A stretch of 64,000 nucleotides of DNA from Nonomuraea gerenzanensis (GCF_020215645.1 NZ_CP084058.1:7254001-7318000), one strand, 5' to 3'; counted from the first letter of the stretch, positions 45,463 through 54,949 are shown. Made by a program: numbers and translations. The notes: generated by a model from the sequence alone, not told the origin.

Positions 45463-46049
45463 GTCGATTCTCCTTCGTGTGCGGGCCAGTGCTCCAGGAG
45501 GATGTGCAGGGCGTCGAGGCAGCGCAGCCAGGTGGCCTCCGCCGGGCGCGCGTGTGCGAAACCGCCCGCCGCCTCGAGGCTGACGAAGCCGTGCAGCGTG
45601 CTGCGCATGAGCCGGACCGCGTCGGTCAGGTCGGGCTCGGCCAGCTCGTAGGCGCGCAGCATGCTGTAGGTCAGCTCGATCGCGCGCCGCGGCCCCGATG
45701 CCCGGGCGACGAGCTCGGGATCGATCTCCATCGGGGTCTGCGTCGCGGTGTAGCGGCCCGGGTGGTCGTGGGCGTAGCTCCGCCACGCGGTCGCGTACGC
45801 CACGAGCGCGTCCCTGCCGGCCCGGCCGGCGGTGGCCTCCGCGATGCGGACGGTCTTCTCCTCCGCCGCCAGCAGCGCGATCCGGCCCCGCAGGTCGTCG
45901 AGGCTGCGGACGTGCGCGTACAGGCTGGCGTCCTTCACCCCCAGCCGGCGGGCCACCGCGGACATGGTCACGTGCTCCAGCCCGACCTCGTCGGCCAGCT
46001 CGGCACCGACGAGCGTCACCCGCTCGGCCGTCAGCCCCATGCGCGCCAT
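45459..46049 (-). CDS. TetR-family repressor
   Basis: This 196-residue repressor has an N-terminal HTH (VTMSAVARRLGVKDASLYAHVRSLDDL) and an effector domain of the TetR_C_33/WHG-like type (GRYTATQTPMEIDPELVARA). ATG 46049 is chosen because AGGAG lies 8 bp upstream; GTG 46058 overlaps that site. It probably controls its own operon with the downstream hydrolase. Confidence 0.9.
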   Translation of the reverse strand: MARMGLTAERVTLVGAELADEVGLEHVTMSAVARRLGVKDASLYAHVRSLDDLRGRIALLAAEEKTVRIAEATAGRAGRDALVAYATAWRSYAHDHPGRYTATQTPMEIDPELVARASGPRRAIELTYSMLRAYELAEPDLTDAVRLMRSTLHGFVSLEAAGGFAHARPAEATWLRCLDALHILLEHWPAHEGEST

Positions 46050-46064
46050 GCACGTCACTCCTTT

Positions 46065-46099
46065 CCTAGGACCACTAGATTACACCTAATAATCCTAGG
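46065..46099. promoter_or_regulatory. CCTAGG pair flanking an AT-rich promoter, TetR operator candidate
   Basis: CCTAGG occurs at 46065-46070 and 46094-46099 around an AT-rich core (ATTACACCTAAT). It lies 16 bp before the tetR start, where autorepression is expected. TAATCT on the minus strand could be the -10 box. Confidence 0.4.
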
Positions 46100-46131
46100 C
46101 AACGCACAAGGGGCAAATTTTCGGGGCTCGA

Positions 46132-46144
46132 CTGAAAATTTCAG
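46132..46144. promoter_or_regulatory. CTGAAA-A-TTTCAG palindrome upstream of the xylanase
   Basis: This perfect inverted repeat lies about 170 bp before the GH11 gene, in the divergent gap with tetR. It resembles GAAA/TTTC palindromes near Streptomyces xylanase genes and the GAAATATTTC before the esterase. Confidence 0.4.
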
Positions 46145-46229
46145 CACCCGACCCGCACACCGCCAACCATGGCAACCAGGACATTCACGCATCCCGCCAC
46201 TCCCCTCCCTCACAACCTGACGGGACTCA

Positions 46230-46259
46230 TTGACAAGCCTCCACAATGCGCCCGATACT
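46230..46259 (+). promoter_or_regulatory. Probable promoter of the GH11 xylanase
   Basis: TTGACA (46230-46235), an 18-bp spacer and GATACT (46254-46259) lie 52 bp before the start. The -35 hexamer is identical to that of the acetylxylan esterase promoter. Confidence 0.5.
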
Positions 46260-46311
46260 TTCGCCACCGTTCCGATAGTTTCGGCGATGCCCGCCTTCAC
46301 GAGAAGGAAGC

Positions 46312-47310
46312 ATGCAGATGAACGACACCCCCCATCCCCCGCAGCGCCGCCGACGCGGCCGACTCCGGCGGTTCGCAGGCAGGGCCTGTGCCGTGGCCGC
46401 CGCGCTGGCCGTGGCGATGCTGCCCAGCGTCGCGTACGCGGCGATCACCACCAACCAGACCGGCACCAACAACGGCTACTTCTACTCGTTCTGGACCGAC
46501 AGCCAGGGAACGGTCTCCATGGAGCTCGGGTCCGGCGGCAACTACAGCACGTCGTGGCGGAACACCGGGAACTTCGTGGCCGGCAAGGGGTGGAACCCCG
46601 GCGGGCGCAGGACGGTGACCTACTCCGGCAGCTTCAACCCGTCGGGCAACGCCTACCTGACGCTGTACGGATGGACGAGGAACCCGCTCATCGAGTACTA
46701 CATCGTCGACAACTGGGGCACCTACCGGCCCACCGGCACGTACAAGGGCACGGTGACCACCGACGGCGGCACGTACGACATCTACCAGACGACGCGCTAC
46801 AACGCCCCGTCGATCGAGGGCACCCGCACCTTCAACCAGTACTGGAGCGTGCGCCAGTCGAAGAAGACCGGCGGCACCATCACGGCCGGCAACCACTTCG
46901 ACGCCTGGGCCCGCTACGGCATGAACCTGGGCAGCCATGACTACCAGATCATGGCCACCGAGGGTTACCAGAGCAGCGGCAGCTCCAACATCACGATCGG
47001 CGGCTCCGGCGGTGGTGGTGGCGGCGGTGGCGGTGGCGGCGGCGGGGGTTGCACCGCCACGCTCTCCGCCGGCCAGCAGTGGAGCGACCGCTACAACCTG
47101 AACGTCGCGGTCAGCGGCTCCAGCAACTGGACCGTCACGATGAACGTGCCGTCCCCGGCGAAGGTCCTGTCCACCTGGAACATCAGCGCCAGCTACCCGA
47201 GCGCCCAGGTGCTCACCGCCAGGCCCAACGGCAGCGGCAACAACTGGGGCGTGACCATCCAGCACAACGGCAACTACACCTGGCCGACGGTCTCCTGCAG
47301 CGCGAGCTGA
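46312..47310 (+). CDS. Secreted GH11 endo-1,4-beta-xylanase with CBM2
   Basis: This 332-residue exoenzyme has a basic signal peptide ending SVAYA (about residue 43). The GH11 jelly-roll has nucleophile Glu128 (PLIEYYIVD) and acid/base Glu217 (ATEGYQSSG). A 14-Gly linker leads to a CBM2 (about 246-332). The layout matches Streptomyces lividans XlnB. ATG 46318 is an equally possible start with better spacing to GAAGGA. It cleaves xylan backbones and pairs in function with the CE4 esterase. Confidence 0.95.
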   Translation: MQMNDTPHPPQRRRRGRLRRFAGRACAVAAALAVAMLPSVAYAAITTNQTGTNNGYFYSFWTDSQGTVSMELGSGGNYSTSWRNTGNFVAGKGWNPGGRRTVTYSGSFNPSGNAYLTLYGWTRNPLIEYYIVDNWGTYRPTGTYKGTVTTDGGTYDIYQTTRYNAPSIEGTRTFNQYWSVRQSKKTGGTITAGNHFDAWARYGMNLGSHDYQIMATEGYQSSGSSNITIGGSGGGGGGGGGGGGGGCTATLSAGQQWSDRYNLNVAVSGSSNWTVTMNVPSPAKVLSTWNISASYPSAQVLTARPNGSGNNWGVTIQHNGNYTWPTVSCSAS

Positions 47311-47372
47311 CCTTCGGGCACCCGCGGCACGGCGGCGCCTCACCTGCCGCCGCGCCGCGCACGCGTGCCCGT

Positions 47373-48863
47373 TCAGAACGGGAAGGCGCGATCCTGGTCG
47401 CGTACGGTCACCCACTGCAGCTCGCAGAACTCCTCGGCCGCGAACCCCATCCCGAACCGCCCCCACCCGCTGTCCTTGACCCCGCCGAACGGCATGTGCG
47501 GCTCGTCGTTGACGGGCTGGTCGTTGACGTGCACGATGCCGACGTCCAGCGCGGCGGCCAGCCGCAGGCCGCGGCGGCTGTCGCCGGTGATGACGGAGGC
47601 GACCAGCCCGAAGTCGGAGGCGTTGGCGCGGGCGACCGCCTGCTCGGCCGACTCGACCGGCTCCAGCACCACCACGGGCCCGAACGTCTCCCCCTGCGCG
47701 ATCTCGGCCTCGTCGGGCACGTCGGTGAGCACCGTGGCCGGGTAGCACGGCGGCGCGGGGACGCCGCCGGCCAGGACGCGGGCGCCGAGCGCGACCGCCT
47801 CCTTGACCCGGCGGTCGAGCAGGGCCAGCGCCCATTCGTTGATCACGGGGCCGACGACGGTGCCGGGGTCTGCCGGGTCGCCGGTGGGCAGCGCCGCCAC
47901 CCTGGCCGCGAACCGCTCGGCGAACGCCGCCGCCAGCGGGCGCTCGACGTAGATCCGGCGGGCGCACATGCACACCTGCCCCTGGTGCACGAACGCGCCG
48001 AAGGTGGCGGCGTCCACGGCGTAGCCGAGGTCGGCGTCGGCCGCCACGATGAGCGGGTTCTGGCCGCTGAGCTGCAGCACCACCCGCTTGAGGTGCCGCC
48101 CGGCCTTCTCCGCCAGCCGCCTGCCGGTCGGCGTGGAGCCGGTGAAGTTGACGCGCTTGACGAGCGGGGCGGCCAGCAGCGCGTCGGCGACGGCGCCGGC
48201 CTCGCCCGGCGCGTGGGTGACGACGTTGAGCGCGCCGGCGGGCAGGCCCGCCTCCGCGAGGATCTCCGCCCACAACGCGCCCCCGGTGTACGGGGCCTCC
48301 TCGGACGGTTTGAGCACCACGGTGTTGCCGAGCGCGAGCGGCCCGATGACGGCCCGGCCCGACAGGGTGAGGGAGGCGTTCCACGGCGCGATGGCGGCCA
48401 CCACGCCGACCGGGCGGCGCACGGCCATGGCCTGGGTGCCCGGCACGTCGGAGGGCAGCAGCTCACCCGCCGGCTGGTAGGCCAGGTGGGCGGCCTGGCG
48501 CAGCGACTTGGTCGCGAAGTCGAGCTGGATCTCACCGAAGTGGCGGCCGCAGCCGGTCTCGGCGGCCAGCGCGGCGAGCACCTCGCCGCCGCGCCGCTCC
48601 AGGATGCCGGCGGCGCGCAGGAAGACCTGCTGCCGCTGCCCCGGCAGCGCCCGCGCCCACTCGCCGAACGCCTCGTGGGCGGCGGCGACGGCCCGGTCGG
48701 CGTCCTCGCCGTCGCCCGCGGCGACCTCGCCGAGCGTCTCGCCGGACCACGGGGAGCGGTCGGGGTACCAGCGCCCTGAGCCGGCCTCCTGCCACTCCCC
48801 GCCGATGAAGTGGCCGATCCGCGGCCTGTCCCAGCCGCCCCCGATGAGCTGCGCTCCGGCCAT
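47373..48863 (-). CDS. Aldehyde dehydrogenase with Gln in place of the general-base Glu
   Basis: This 496-residue ALDH has nucleophile Cys298 in HQGQVCMCARR, NAD motif FTGSTPTGR and EEFGP-like GETFGPVVVLEP. The usual LELGG motif reads VLQLSGQNPL, so the general-base Glu is Gln264. The fold and thiol are intact; oxidation may be slowed or use another base. Close relatives act on benzaldehyde or vanillin-type aldehydes. ATG 48863 follows GAGGAGAG. It diverges from an IclR regulator, with another ALDH beyond it. Confidence 0.92.
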   Translation of the reverse strand: MAGAQLIGGGWDRPRIGHFIGGEWQEAGSGRWYPDRSPWSGETLGEVAAGDGEDADRAVAAAHEAFGEWARALPGQRQQVFLRAAGILERRGGEVLAALAAETGCGRHFGEIQLDFATKSLRQAAHLAYQPAGELLPSDVPGTQAMAVRRPVGVVAAIAPWNASLTLSGRAVIGPLALGNTVVLKPSEEAPYTGGALWAEILAEAGLPAGALNVVTHAPGEAGAVADALLAAPLVKRVNFTGSTPTGRRLAEKAGRHLKRVVLQLSGQNPLIVAADADLGYAVDAATFGAFVHQGQVCMCARRIYVERPLAAAFAERFAARVAALPTGDPADPGTVVGPVINEWALALLDRRVKEAVALGARVLAGGVPAPPCYPATVLTDVPDEAEIAQGETFGPVVVLEPVESAEQAVARANASDFGLVASVITGDSRRGLRLAAALDVGIVHVNDQPVNDEPHMPFGGVKDSGWGRFGMGFAAEEFCELQWVTVRDQDRAFPF

Positions 48864-48983
48864 CAAGCTCGTCTCTCCTCGCTGGTGTCGTCGGCACAAC
48901 CGGCTCGTAAGCGTGCCACCCCTGGCAGGGCACGCCCAACCATGTTCGAACCTCTGAAACGGACAGCCCCTATTCTGACCGTC

Positions 48984-49811
48984 GTGACCGATGACGACTC
49001 CCTCCGCCCGCGCGGCCGCTCGGCCGCGGACGCCTCGTTCTCCGTCTCGCTGGAGCGCGGGCTGCGCATCCTGTCCGCCTTCACCGGCAGCCGCTCGGTG
49101 CTGGGAATCGCCGACCTGGCCAGGGCGGTGGGGCTGAACAAGAGCACGACCCACCGCTACGTGGCCACGCTGACCAAGCTCGACTACATCCAGCAGGACC
49201 CGGAGACCAGGAAGTACTTCCTCGGGCCGCGCGCGGCCGACCTGGGCTTCGCCGCGATCGACTCCATGGAGCTGGGCAGGGTCGCGGGCCCGCTGCTGCA
49301 GGCGCTGGCGGACGAGACCGGCTACACCGTGAGCATGGGGCTGTGCGACGGCCCCGACATCGTCTACGTCGACCGCCGCCGCAGCGGCCGGCGCAGCTCG
49401 CCGGCCATGGACCTCAACCTGCACGTGGGCTCGCGGCTGCCGGCCTACTGCACCTCGATGGGCAAGGCGCTGCTGGCCTTCAAGGACGCGGCGGCGCTGC
49501 GGCAGATCCTCGACCACACCGACATGGCGCGCCGCGGCCCCAAGACGATCACCAACAGGGAGGAGCTCACGGCGGCGCTGGCCAAGGTGCGCCAGAGCGG
49601 CGTGGCGGTCAACGACGAGGAGCTGGCGCCGGGGCTGCGCTCGTTCGCGGCGCCGGTGCGCGACCGCTCGGGCGAGGTCGTCGCGGCGGTCAACGTCGCC
49701 GTGCACCTCACCGTGGCGCCGACGGCGGTGGAGGCGCTGGCGGCCCGCATCGAGCCGCCGCTGCGGCGCACCGCCGCCGAGATCTCCCGGCGGCTGGGCC
49801 ATCGGCCCTGA
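48984..49811 (+). CDS. IclR-family transcriptional regulator
   Basis: This 275-residue regulator has an N-terminal winged helix (LGIADLARAVGLNKSTTHRYV) and an IclR effector domain (YVDRRRSGRRSSPAMDLNLHVGSRLPAYCTSMGKALLA). GTG 48984 is chosen because TATTCT lies 8 bp upstream, suggesting a leaderless message; ATG 48942 is the alternative. PobR/PcaR-type relatives control aromatic catabolism. It lies between two aldehyde dehydrogenase genes and probably controls one or both. Confidence 0.9.
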   Translation: MTDDDSLRPRGRSAADASFSVSLERGLRILSAFTGSRSVLGIADLARAVGLNKSTTHRYVATLTKLDYIQQDPETRKYFLGPRAADLGFAAIDSMELGRVAGPLLQALADETGYTVSMGLCDGPDIVYVDRRRSGRRSSPAMDLNLHVGSRLPAYCTSMGKALLAFKDAAALRQILDHTDMARRGPKTITNREELTAALAKVRQSGVAVNDEELAPGLRSFAAPVRDRSGEVVAAVNVAVHLTVAPTAVEALAARIEPPLRRTAAEISRRLGHRP

Positions 49812-50003
49812 ACCGGTGTTCCGGTGAGGAAAGTCGCGTTCCAGCGTCTCGAACCACCTGTTGCCCTGGTCCGTGCCCGAACGTAGCGTCACCTCAACTT
49901 TCCGCCGCCCGGCCCGTGAGGCTCCGGCCGCGTGGTGGTCACCCCCCGGAGCAACCGCGGCAGGTCATCCCCCTTCCTGACGCCGCGGCGAACAGGAGTT
50001 GTC
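49812..50003. other. Intergenic region after iclR
   Basis: I see no gene in these 192 bp. The left part repeats the motif TTCC (GTTCCGG, GTTCCAG) and the right part leads into a broken Tat-signal reading frame with AGGAG before GTG 50004. Confidence 0.4.
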
Positions 50004-50180
50004 GTGAGCGAGACCGCGACGGGCGGCATGAACCGCCGTTCCTTTCTCAGAACGGCCGGTCCTCAGCGTGCAGTGGTCCGCTTACATGGTCTTCATCGGG
50101 GTGATCGGCGGCATCGGCACCATCCGGCAGCGACGGGACGGTCCTGTCCGCGGCGCTGCTCGTCGAGCGCCTGACCCCAC
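50004..50180 (+). pseudogene. Broken start of a Tat-exported protein
   Basis: AGGAGTTGTC precedes GTG 50004, and the frame begins METATGG-like and then MNRRSFLRTAG, a good twin-arginine signal. It then turns into Arg/His-rich low-complexity sequence with a stop about 58 codons in. A hydrophobic run in another frame (WSAYMVFIGVIGGIGTI, from about 50070) suggests a frameshift or fusion to another fragment. It looks like the head of a lost secreted protein next to the second ALDH. Confidence 0.5.
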
Positions 50181-50233
50181 CACTACCCCACCCCTGAACA
50201 CCCCCATACGACTCGGACGAGGAGGAACCTCCC

Positions 50234-51697
50234 GTGGGACTGCTGGACAGCGTCAACTGGCAGGCGAGCATCTTCAAGAACGGCACGTGGACGCCCGCCC
50301 GCGGCGGCGACTACGCGATCGTCGAGCCCGCCACCGGAGGCGAGCTCGGCCGGATGGGCCTGGCGAGCCCCGAGGACGTGGCAGAGGCCGCCGCGAGCGC
50401 GGCCGCCGCGCAACGCGAGTGGGCCGCGCTGCCGTATACCGCCCGCGCCGCCGTCCTGCGCAGGGCGGGCGACCTGTGGCAGCGGCACGCCGAGGAGATC
50501 AGCGGCTGGAACGTGCGGGAGGTCGGCGCGGTCCCCGGCATGGCGGGGTTCGCGCTGCACGTGGCCGCCGAGGAGTGCTACGAGGCGGCGGCGCTGCCCG
50601 GCCGGGCGATCGGCGAGCTGCTGCCGTCGGAGCAGCCGCGGCTGTCGCTGGCGCGGCGCGTGCCGGCCGGGGTGGTGGCGGTGATCTCGCCGTTCAACGT
50701 GCCGATCATCCTCGGCGTCCGGTCGGTCGCCCCGGCGCTCGCGCTCGGCAACGCCGTCCTGCTCAAACCCGACCCCCGTACGGCGGTCACCGGGGGCACG
50801 CTGCTGGCCCGCGTGTTCGAGGAGGCGGGGCTGCCGCCGGGCGTGCTGCAGATGCTCCCGGGCGGCCGGGACGTGGGCGAGGCGCTGATCACCGACCCGC
50901 ACGTGCGCGTCGTCTCCTTCACCGGCTCCACCGCCGTCGGCCGGCGCATCGGCGAGCTGGCCGGCAAGCACCTCAAGCGCGCCCACCTGGAGCTGGGCGG
51001 CAACTCCGCGCTGCTGGTGCTGGACGACGCCGACGTGGACGCGGCGGTGAACCTGGCCGCCTGGGGCTCGTTCTTCCACCAGGGGCAGATCTGCATGACC
51101 ACCGGCCGCCACCTGGTCGCCGACCGGCTCTACGACGACTTCGTGGAACGGCTCGCCGCCAAGGCCGGCGCCCTTCCTGTCGGCGACCCCGCCGCCGGCG
51201 AGGTCGCCCTCGGCCCGGTGATCGACGCCGGGCAGCGCGACAAGATCCACGGCCTGGTGACCGCCAGCGTCGACCAGGGCGCGCGGCCCGCCTCGGGCGG
51301 CACGTACGAGGGGCTCTTCTACCGCCCGACGGTGCTGGCCGACGTGCCGCTGACCGCGCCCGCGTTCGCCGAGGAGGTCTTCGGCCCCGTCGCGCCCGTC
51401 ACCCGCGTCTCGTCGGCCGACGAGGCCGCCGAGCTGGCCGCCGCCGGTGAGTACGGGCTGTCGCTGGGCATCGTGACCCGGGACGTGATGCGCGGGCTGG
51501 CCGTGGCCGAGCGCATCCCGACGGGGATCGTGCACATCAACGACCAGACGGTCAACGACGAGGCCAACGCGCCGTTCGGCGGCGTGCGCGCCTCCGGAAC
51601 CGGCTCCCGCTTCGGCGGGGCGGCGGCCAACGTCGAGGCGTTCACCGAGACGCGGTGGATCACCATGCGCGGCGAGCCGCCCCGCTACCCGTTCTGA
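50234..51697 (+). CDS. Benzaldehyde dehydrogenase-like aldehyde dehydrogenase
   Basis: This 487-residue ALDH has a complete catalytic set: Glu253 in LELGGNSALLV, Cys287 in HQGQICMTTGR, FTGSTAVGRR and EEVFGPVAPVTRV. It should oxidise an aromatic or aliphatic aldehyde to the acid with NAD(P). GTG 50234 follows GAGGAGGAAC. It reads in the same direction as iclR and could be its target. The acid product would suit a BenE-type transporter such as the one at 36-37 kb. Confidence 0.92.
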   Translation: MGLLDSVNWQASIFKNGTWTPARGGDYAIVEPATGGELGRMGLASPEDVAEAAASAAAAQREWAALPYTARAAVLRRAGDLWQRHAEEISGWNVREVGAVPGMAGFALHVAAEECYEAAALPGRAIGELLPSEQPRLSLARRVPAGVVAVISPFNVPIILGVRSVAPALALGNAVLLKPDPRTAVTGGTLLARVFEEAGLPPGVLQMLPGGRDVGEALITDPHVRVVSFTGSTAVGRRIGELAGKHLKRAHLELGGNSALLVLDDADVDAAVNLAAWGSFFHQGQICMTTGRHLVADRLYDDFVERLAAKAGALPVGDPAAGEVALGPVIDAGQRDKIHGLVTASVDQGARPASGGTYEGLFYRPTVLADVPLTAPAFAEEVFGPVAPVTRVSSADEAAELAAAGEYGLSLGIVTRDVMRGLAVAERIPTGIVHINDQTVNDEANAPFGGVRASGTGSRFGGAAANVEAFTETRWITMRGEPPRYPF

Positions 51698-51724
51698 CGC
51701 CGGGCCGGGCGGCTGCGGAAGCGG

Positions 51725-52474
51725 TCAGCACGGTTGCGCCGCGCCGGCCGTGCGCCAGACCGAGACGTGGCTGCGGCTGTCGCCGGTGAACGGCTCGCGG
51801 GCCCAGCCGCCCCACCGCGCCTCCAGGGTCATCCCGGCCAGCCGCGCCATGAGGTCCAGCTCGGCCGGCCACACGTAGCGGTGGGTCGAGGAGTAGGTCT
51901 CGACCTGCCCGTCCACCGTCCAGTAGTGGTGGGAGACCGCGAGTTGCGCGGCCACGTCGTACTCCTCGAAGCCCAGGTGCGACGGGGTGACGGCGAACGG
52001 GTGGACGGTCTGGCCGGGTGGGAGGCGGCGTAGCTCGGGGATGTAGACCTCGATGACGAAGCGGCCGCCCGGCTCCAGGTGGGATGCCGCGTTGCGGAAG
52101 CACTCGACCTGCTCGTCCTGGGTGGTCAGGTTGGTGATCGTGTTGCGGACCAGGTAGGCGAGGGCGAACGTGCCGTCCACGCGGGTGGTGGCGAAGTCGC
52201 CGGCGGTCACGGCGAGGTGCTCGGCACCCGGTTTGCTGCGGAGCTGGGCGATCATCGCGGCCGAGAGGTCGATGCCGTGCACGCGGACGCCGCGCCGGCT
52301 GAGCGGCAGGGCGAGGCGGCCGGTGCCGATGCCGAACTCCAGGGCGGTGGCGGCCGGGCCCGCGAGGTCGGCGAGGAGGTCCACCGCCGGGTCGACGACC
52401 GCGGGGTCGAACAGCTCGGGCCATTTCTGCTCGTAGGTCTGCGCCAGGCGGGCGTCGAAGGTGTTCTGCGGCAT
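51725..52474 (-). CDS. Class I SAM-dependent methyltransferase
   Basis: This 249-residue enzyme has motif [16 protein letters not shown], then [13 protein letters not shown] and [16 protein letters not shown]. The substrate is unknown. ATG 52474 gives a typical length but has a poor ribosome site. It diverges from the P450 gene across a 127-bp gap with two palindromes, so the two may share a regulator and a small-molecule pathway. Confidence 0.88.
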   Translation of the reverse strand: MPQNTFDARLAQTYEQKWPELFDPAVVDPAVDLLADLAGPAATALEFGIGTGRLALPLSRRGVRVHGIDLSAAMIAQLRSKPGAEHLAVTAGDFATTRVDGTFALAYLVRNTITNLTTQDEQVECFRNAASHLEPGGRFVIEVYIPELRRLPPGQTVHPFAVTPSHLGFEEYDVAAQLAVSHHYWTVDGQVETYSSTHRYVWPAELDLMARLAGMTLEARWGGWAREPFTGDSRSHVSVWRTAGAAQPC

Positions 52475-52517
52475 GAGGCCACTGTGGGCACGGGCCGGTC
52501 GCGTGCGCCACTCGTTT

Positions 52518-52577
52518 GCAACGCGCGGCGTTGCGTACGTAATACCTCTATGCGTACAGTGTTCCCGCATAGGGAAC
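52518..52577. promoter_or_regulatory. Two palindromes in the methyltransferase/P450 divergent promoter
   Basis: GCAACGC-GCG-GCGTTGC (52518-52534) is a perfect inverted repeat. GTTCCC-GCATA-GGGAAC (52561-52577) is a second, flanked on both sides by GTAC. The first is nearer the methyltransferase and the second nearer the P450. They suggest two regulators or two operator types. Confidence 0.55.
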
Positions 52578-52601
52578 GACGTACACGTGGAGGATGTCGA
52601 G

Positions 52602-53795
52602 ATGACCGAGCCGTTGGCAGAGCTGCCTCTCACCCGCGCCCCCGGCTGCCCGTTCGATCCCCCGCCCGAGCTGGCCGGGGTGCGGGAGCAGGCGCCGGTC
52701 AGGCGGCTGACCTTCCCCGACGGGCACGAAGGATGGCTGGTGACCGGGCACGCGGCCGCCCGGGCGGTGCTGGGTGACGCCCGGTTCAGCTCGCGGCCCG
52801 AGCTGATGCACTTCCCGATGCCGGGGGTGCGCTTCGGCGACGTGCCCCCGGCGGCGGTCGGTCACCTCACCGGGATCGACGCGCCCGAGCACACCCGCTA
52901 CCGGCGGCTGCTGATCGGCAAGTTCACCGTCCGCCGCATGAACCTGCTCACCGAGCGCGTCAGGCAGTTCACCGCCGCGCAGCTCGACGTCCTGGCCGAG
53001 CACGGGCCGCCCGCCGACCTGGTGCGGCTGTTCGCGCAGCCGGTGCCCGCGCTGATGATCTGCGAGCTGCTGGGGGTCCCGTACGCCGACCGCGAGAGCT
53101 TCCAGCGCCACGCCGTGGTGCTGGAAGGCGGCGACCACAGTGCCGAGGAGCAGATCGCGGCCTTCGGCGCACTGTCGGAGTACCTGCACGGGCTGGTGCT
53201 CGCCAAGCGCGCCCGCCCCACCGACGACCTGCTCAGCGACCTGACCACCACCGGCCTCGGCGACGAGGAGCTGTCCGGCCTCGGCGCCTTCCTGCTCGGC
53301 GCCGGGCTCGACACGACCGCGAACATGATCACGCTCGGCACGTTCGCCCTGCTGAGCCACCCCGAGCAGCTCGCGGCCCTGCGCGCGGACCCGGCGCTCG
53401 CCGACCAGGCCGTCGAGGAGCTGCTGCGTTACCTGAGCATCGCGCACACCGGCATGCGGGTCGCGCTGGAGGACGTCGAGCTGGACGGCCACCTCATCGG
53501 GAAGGGCGAGACGGTCGTGCTGTCGGTGCAGGCGGCCAACCGCGACCCGGCCAGGTTCGCCGACCCGGACCGCCTCGACCTGCGCCGGCCGGCCGTCGGG
53601 CACCTGGCGTTCGGCCACGGCGTGCACCAGTGCCTGGGCCAGCAGCTCGCCCGGGTCGAGCTGCGCGTCGCGCTGCCCGCGCTGGTCGGCCGCTTCCCTG
53701 CGCTGCGCCTGGCCGTGCCCGCGGAAGAGGTGCCGCTGCGCGGCGGCATCGACATCTACGGCGCGGCGCGGCTCCCCGTCACCTGGGAGGACTGA
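52602..53795 (+). CDS. Cytochrome P450
   Basis: This 397-residue class I bacterial P450 has I-helix [11 protein letters not shown], ExxR (EELLRYL) and heme ligand Cys344 in [14 protein letters not shown]. The length and [19 protein letters not shown] are typical of CYP105/107-like actinomycete enzymes that hydroxylate xenobiotics or secondary metabolites. No ferredoxin gene adjoins it. ATG 52602 follows GGAGG. Its 3' end overlaps a convergent tetR gene by 40 bp. Confidence 0.95.
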   Translation: MTEPLAELPLTRAPGCPFDPPPELAGVREQAPVRRLTFPDGHEGWLVTGHAAARAVLGDARFSSRPELMHFPMPGVRFGDVPPAAVGHLTGIDAPEHTRYRRLLIGKFTVRRMNLLTERVRQFTAAQLDVLAEHGPPADLVRLFAQPVPALMICELLGVPYADRESFQRHAVVLEGGDHSAEEQIAAFGALSEYLHGLVLAKRARPTDDLLSDLTTTGLGDEELSGLGAFLLGAGLDTTANMITLGTFALLSHPEQLAALRADPALADQAVEELLRYLSIAHTGMRVALEDVELDGHLIGKGETVVLSVQAANRDPARFADPDRLDLRRPAVGHLAFGHGVHQCLGQQLARVELRVALPALVGRFPALRLAVPAEEVPLRGGIDIYGAARLPVTWED

Positions 53796-54388
53796 GCCCG
53801 GCTCGACTTGAGGTAGGCGATGCCCAGGTCGAGGGCCGACTCCAGATGGGTGGTCTGCCCGGTGGACATCTGGATCAGCACGCCGCCCTGGATGCCGGCC
53901 AGGATGGCGGCCGCGGCGCGGTCGGGGTCGAGGGCGGGGTCGATCTCGCCGCTCTCCTGCATGTGCCGCACCCCGGCGGCGATCTCGGCCTGCCAGCGCG
54001 CCATCAGCTCGCTGACCACTGCCTGGGCTCCGGGTGTGCGGTCGCCGAGGTGGGAGGTGACGGAGTTGAGCGGGCACAGGCGCCCCTGCCTGCGGTAGCG
54101 GTCGACGACCTTGTCGCGCCACGCCTGCCAGGCCGGCCAGGACGTCAGCTCGTCGAGCTGGGGGCGCTGGTCCGCCAGCACCCGGTCGGCCTCGAACCTG
54201 GCCACGGCCAGCAGCAGCTCCTCGCGCCCGCCGGGGAAGTAGTGGAAGAGCTGGCTCTTGCTGGTCGCCGTCACCGACAGCACGTCGTCGAGGGTCGTGG
54301 CGGCCACGCCGTACTCGCGGATGAGCTCGGCCGCGCCTTCGAGGATGCGCTGCCGCGTGGCGGCTCCCTTACGGGTGAGCGTGGGCAT
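53756..54388 (-). CDS. TetR-family repressor
   Basis: This 210-residue repressor has an HTH ([22 protein letters not shown]) and a TetR_C-type effector domain with [13 protein letters not shown] (one Cys). ATG 54388 follows GGAGGTGGATC. TGGAC-N6-GTCCA upstream is a candidate autoregulatory operator. It reads toward the P450 gene; overlap of the two 3' ends could cause transcriptional interference. Confidence 0.9.
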   Translation of the reverse strand: MPTLTRKGAATRQRILEGAAELIREYGVAATTLDDVLSVTATSKSQLFHYFPGGREELLLAVARFEADRVLADQRPQLDELTSWPAWQAWRDKVVDRYRRQGRLCPLNSVTSHLGDRTPGAQAVVSELMARWQAEIAAGVRHMQESGEIDPALDPDRAAAAILAGIQGGVLIQMSTGQTTHLESALDLGIAYLKSSRAQSSQVTGSRAAP

Positions 54389-54423
54389 GATCCACCTCCA
54401 TGGTGATCCACCCTATCCTGTTC

Positions 54424-54439
54424 TGGACTTGCGGGTCCA
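54424..54439. promoter_or_regulatory. TGGAC-N6-GTCCA operator-like site before tetR
   Basis: A 5-bp-arm inverted repeat lies 35 bp upstream of the tetR start in the promoter zone. Its 16-bp size is usual for TetR-family operators. Confidence 0.45.
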
Positions 54440-54508
54440 TTTTCCTACCGCCCGCTGGCCCGCTACTGCATCGGCTGCCGGCGCCTGGCCGAGACGGCCT
54501 GAGCCCCG

Positions 54509-54937
54509 TCAGATCACGCACCCCTCCGCGCTCAGGTCGCGCACGCTACCGGCGCCCTCGGCCAGGCGCCGGTAGGAGGGGCACTGCGTGAAGTCCTCGG
54601 CGGTGCACTCCATGAGGTGCTCGATCAGCCGCTTGGACGCGGCGATCTCCGAGAGCCGCCGCTCGAGGTCCGCGTGATGCCGTTCGAGCAGGGCTCGGCG
54701 CTCGGCCCGGCCCGCCGCGCCGAGCACCTCCCTGATCTGGTCGAGGCTCATCCCGCCGCCCTTGGCCCGGATGATCGTCAGGACCCGTACGGCGTGGTCG
54801 CGGGTGTAGCTGCGGCGGCCGTTCACCCGGGTGGCGGGGGTCAGCAGGCCCATGGCCTCCCAGTGGCGCAGCACGTGCGGCGCCAGGCCGAAGCGCTCGG
54901 CCAGCTCGCCGATGCGCATCGAGTCGGTTGACTTCAT
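54509..54937 (-). CDS. MerR-family regulator with C-terminal cysteines
   Basis: This 142-residue protein has a MerR HTH (MRIGELAERFGLAPHVLRHWEAMGLL), a long dimer coiled coil (about 80-110) and cysteines in MECTAEDFTQC and near the C-terminus (GCVI). The Cys set suggests sensing of a metal or oxidant, but this is an inference. ATG 54937 starts 7 bp after the stop of the upstream methyltransferase, so the two are co-transcribed. Confidence 0.85.
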   Translation of the reverse strand: MKSTDSMRIGELAERFGLAPHVLRHWEAMGLLTPATRVNGRRSYTRDHAVRVLTIIRAKGGGMSLDQIREVLGAAGRAERRALLERHHADLERRLSEIAASKRLIEHLMECTAEDFTQCPSYRRLAEGAGSVRDLSAEGCVI

Positions 54938-54949
54938 GTTGACATCAAC
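54938..54949. promoter_or_regulatory. GTTGA-CA-TCAAC palindrome at the methyltransferase/merR junction
   Basis: A 12-bp inverted repeat directly abuts the merR start codon and overlaps the preceding stop. It could be a MerR site or an internal promoter element. Confidence 0.4.

Noticed and set aside
54448..54507. Short plus-strand frame ending ARYCIGCRRLAETA, possible gene remnant
   Set aside because: Only about 20 codons with no start or recognisable family; it falls in the tetR promoter zone.
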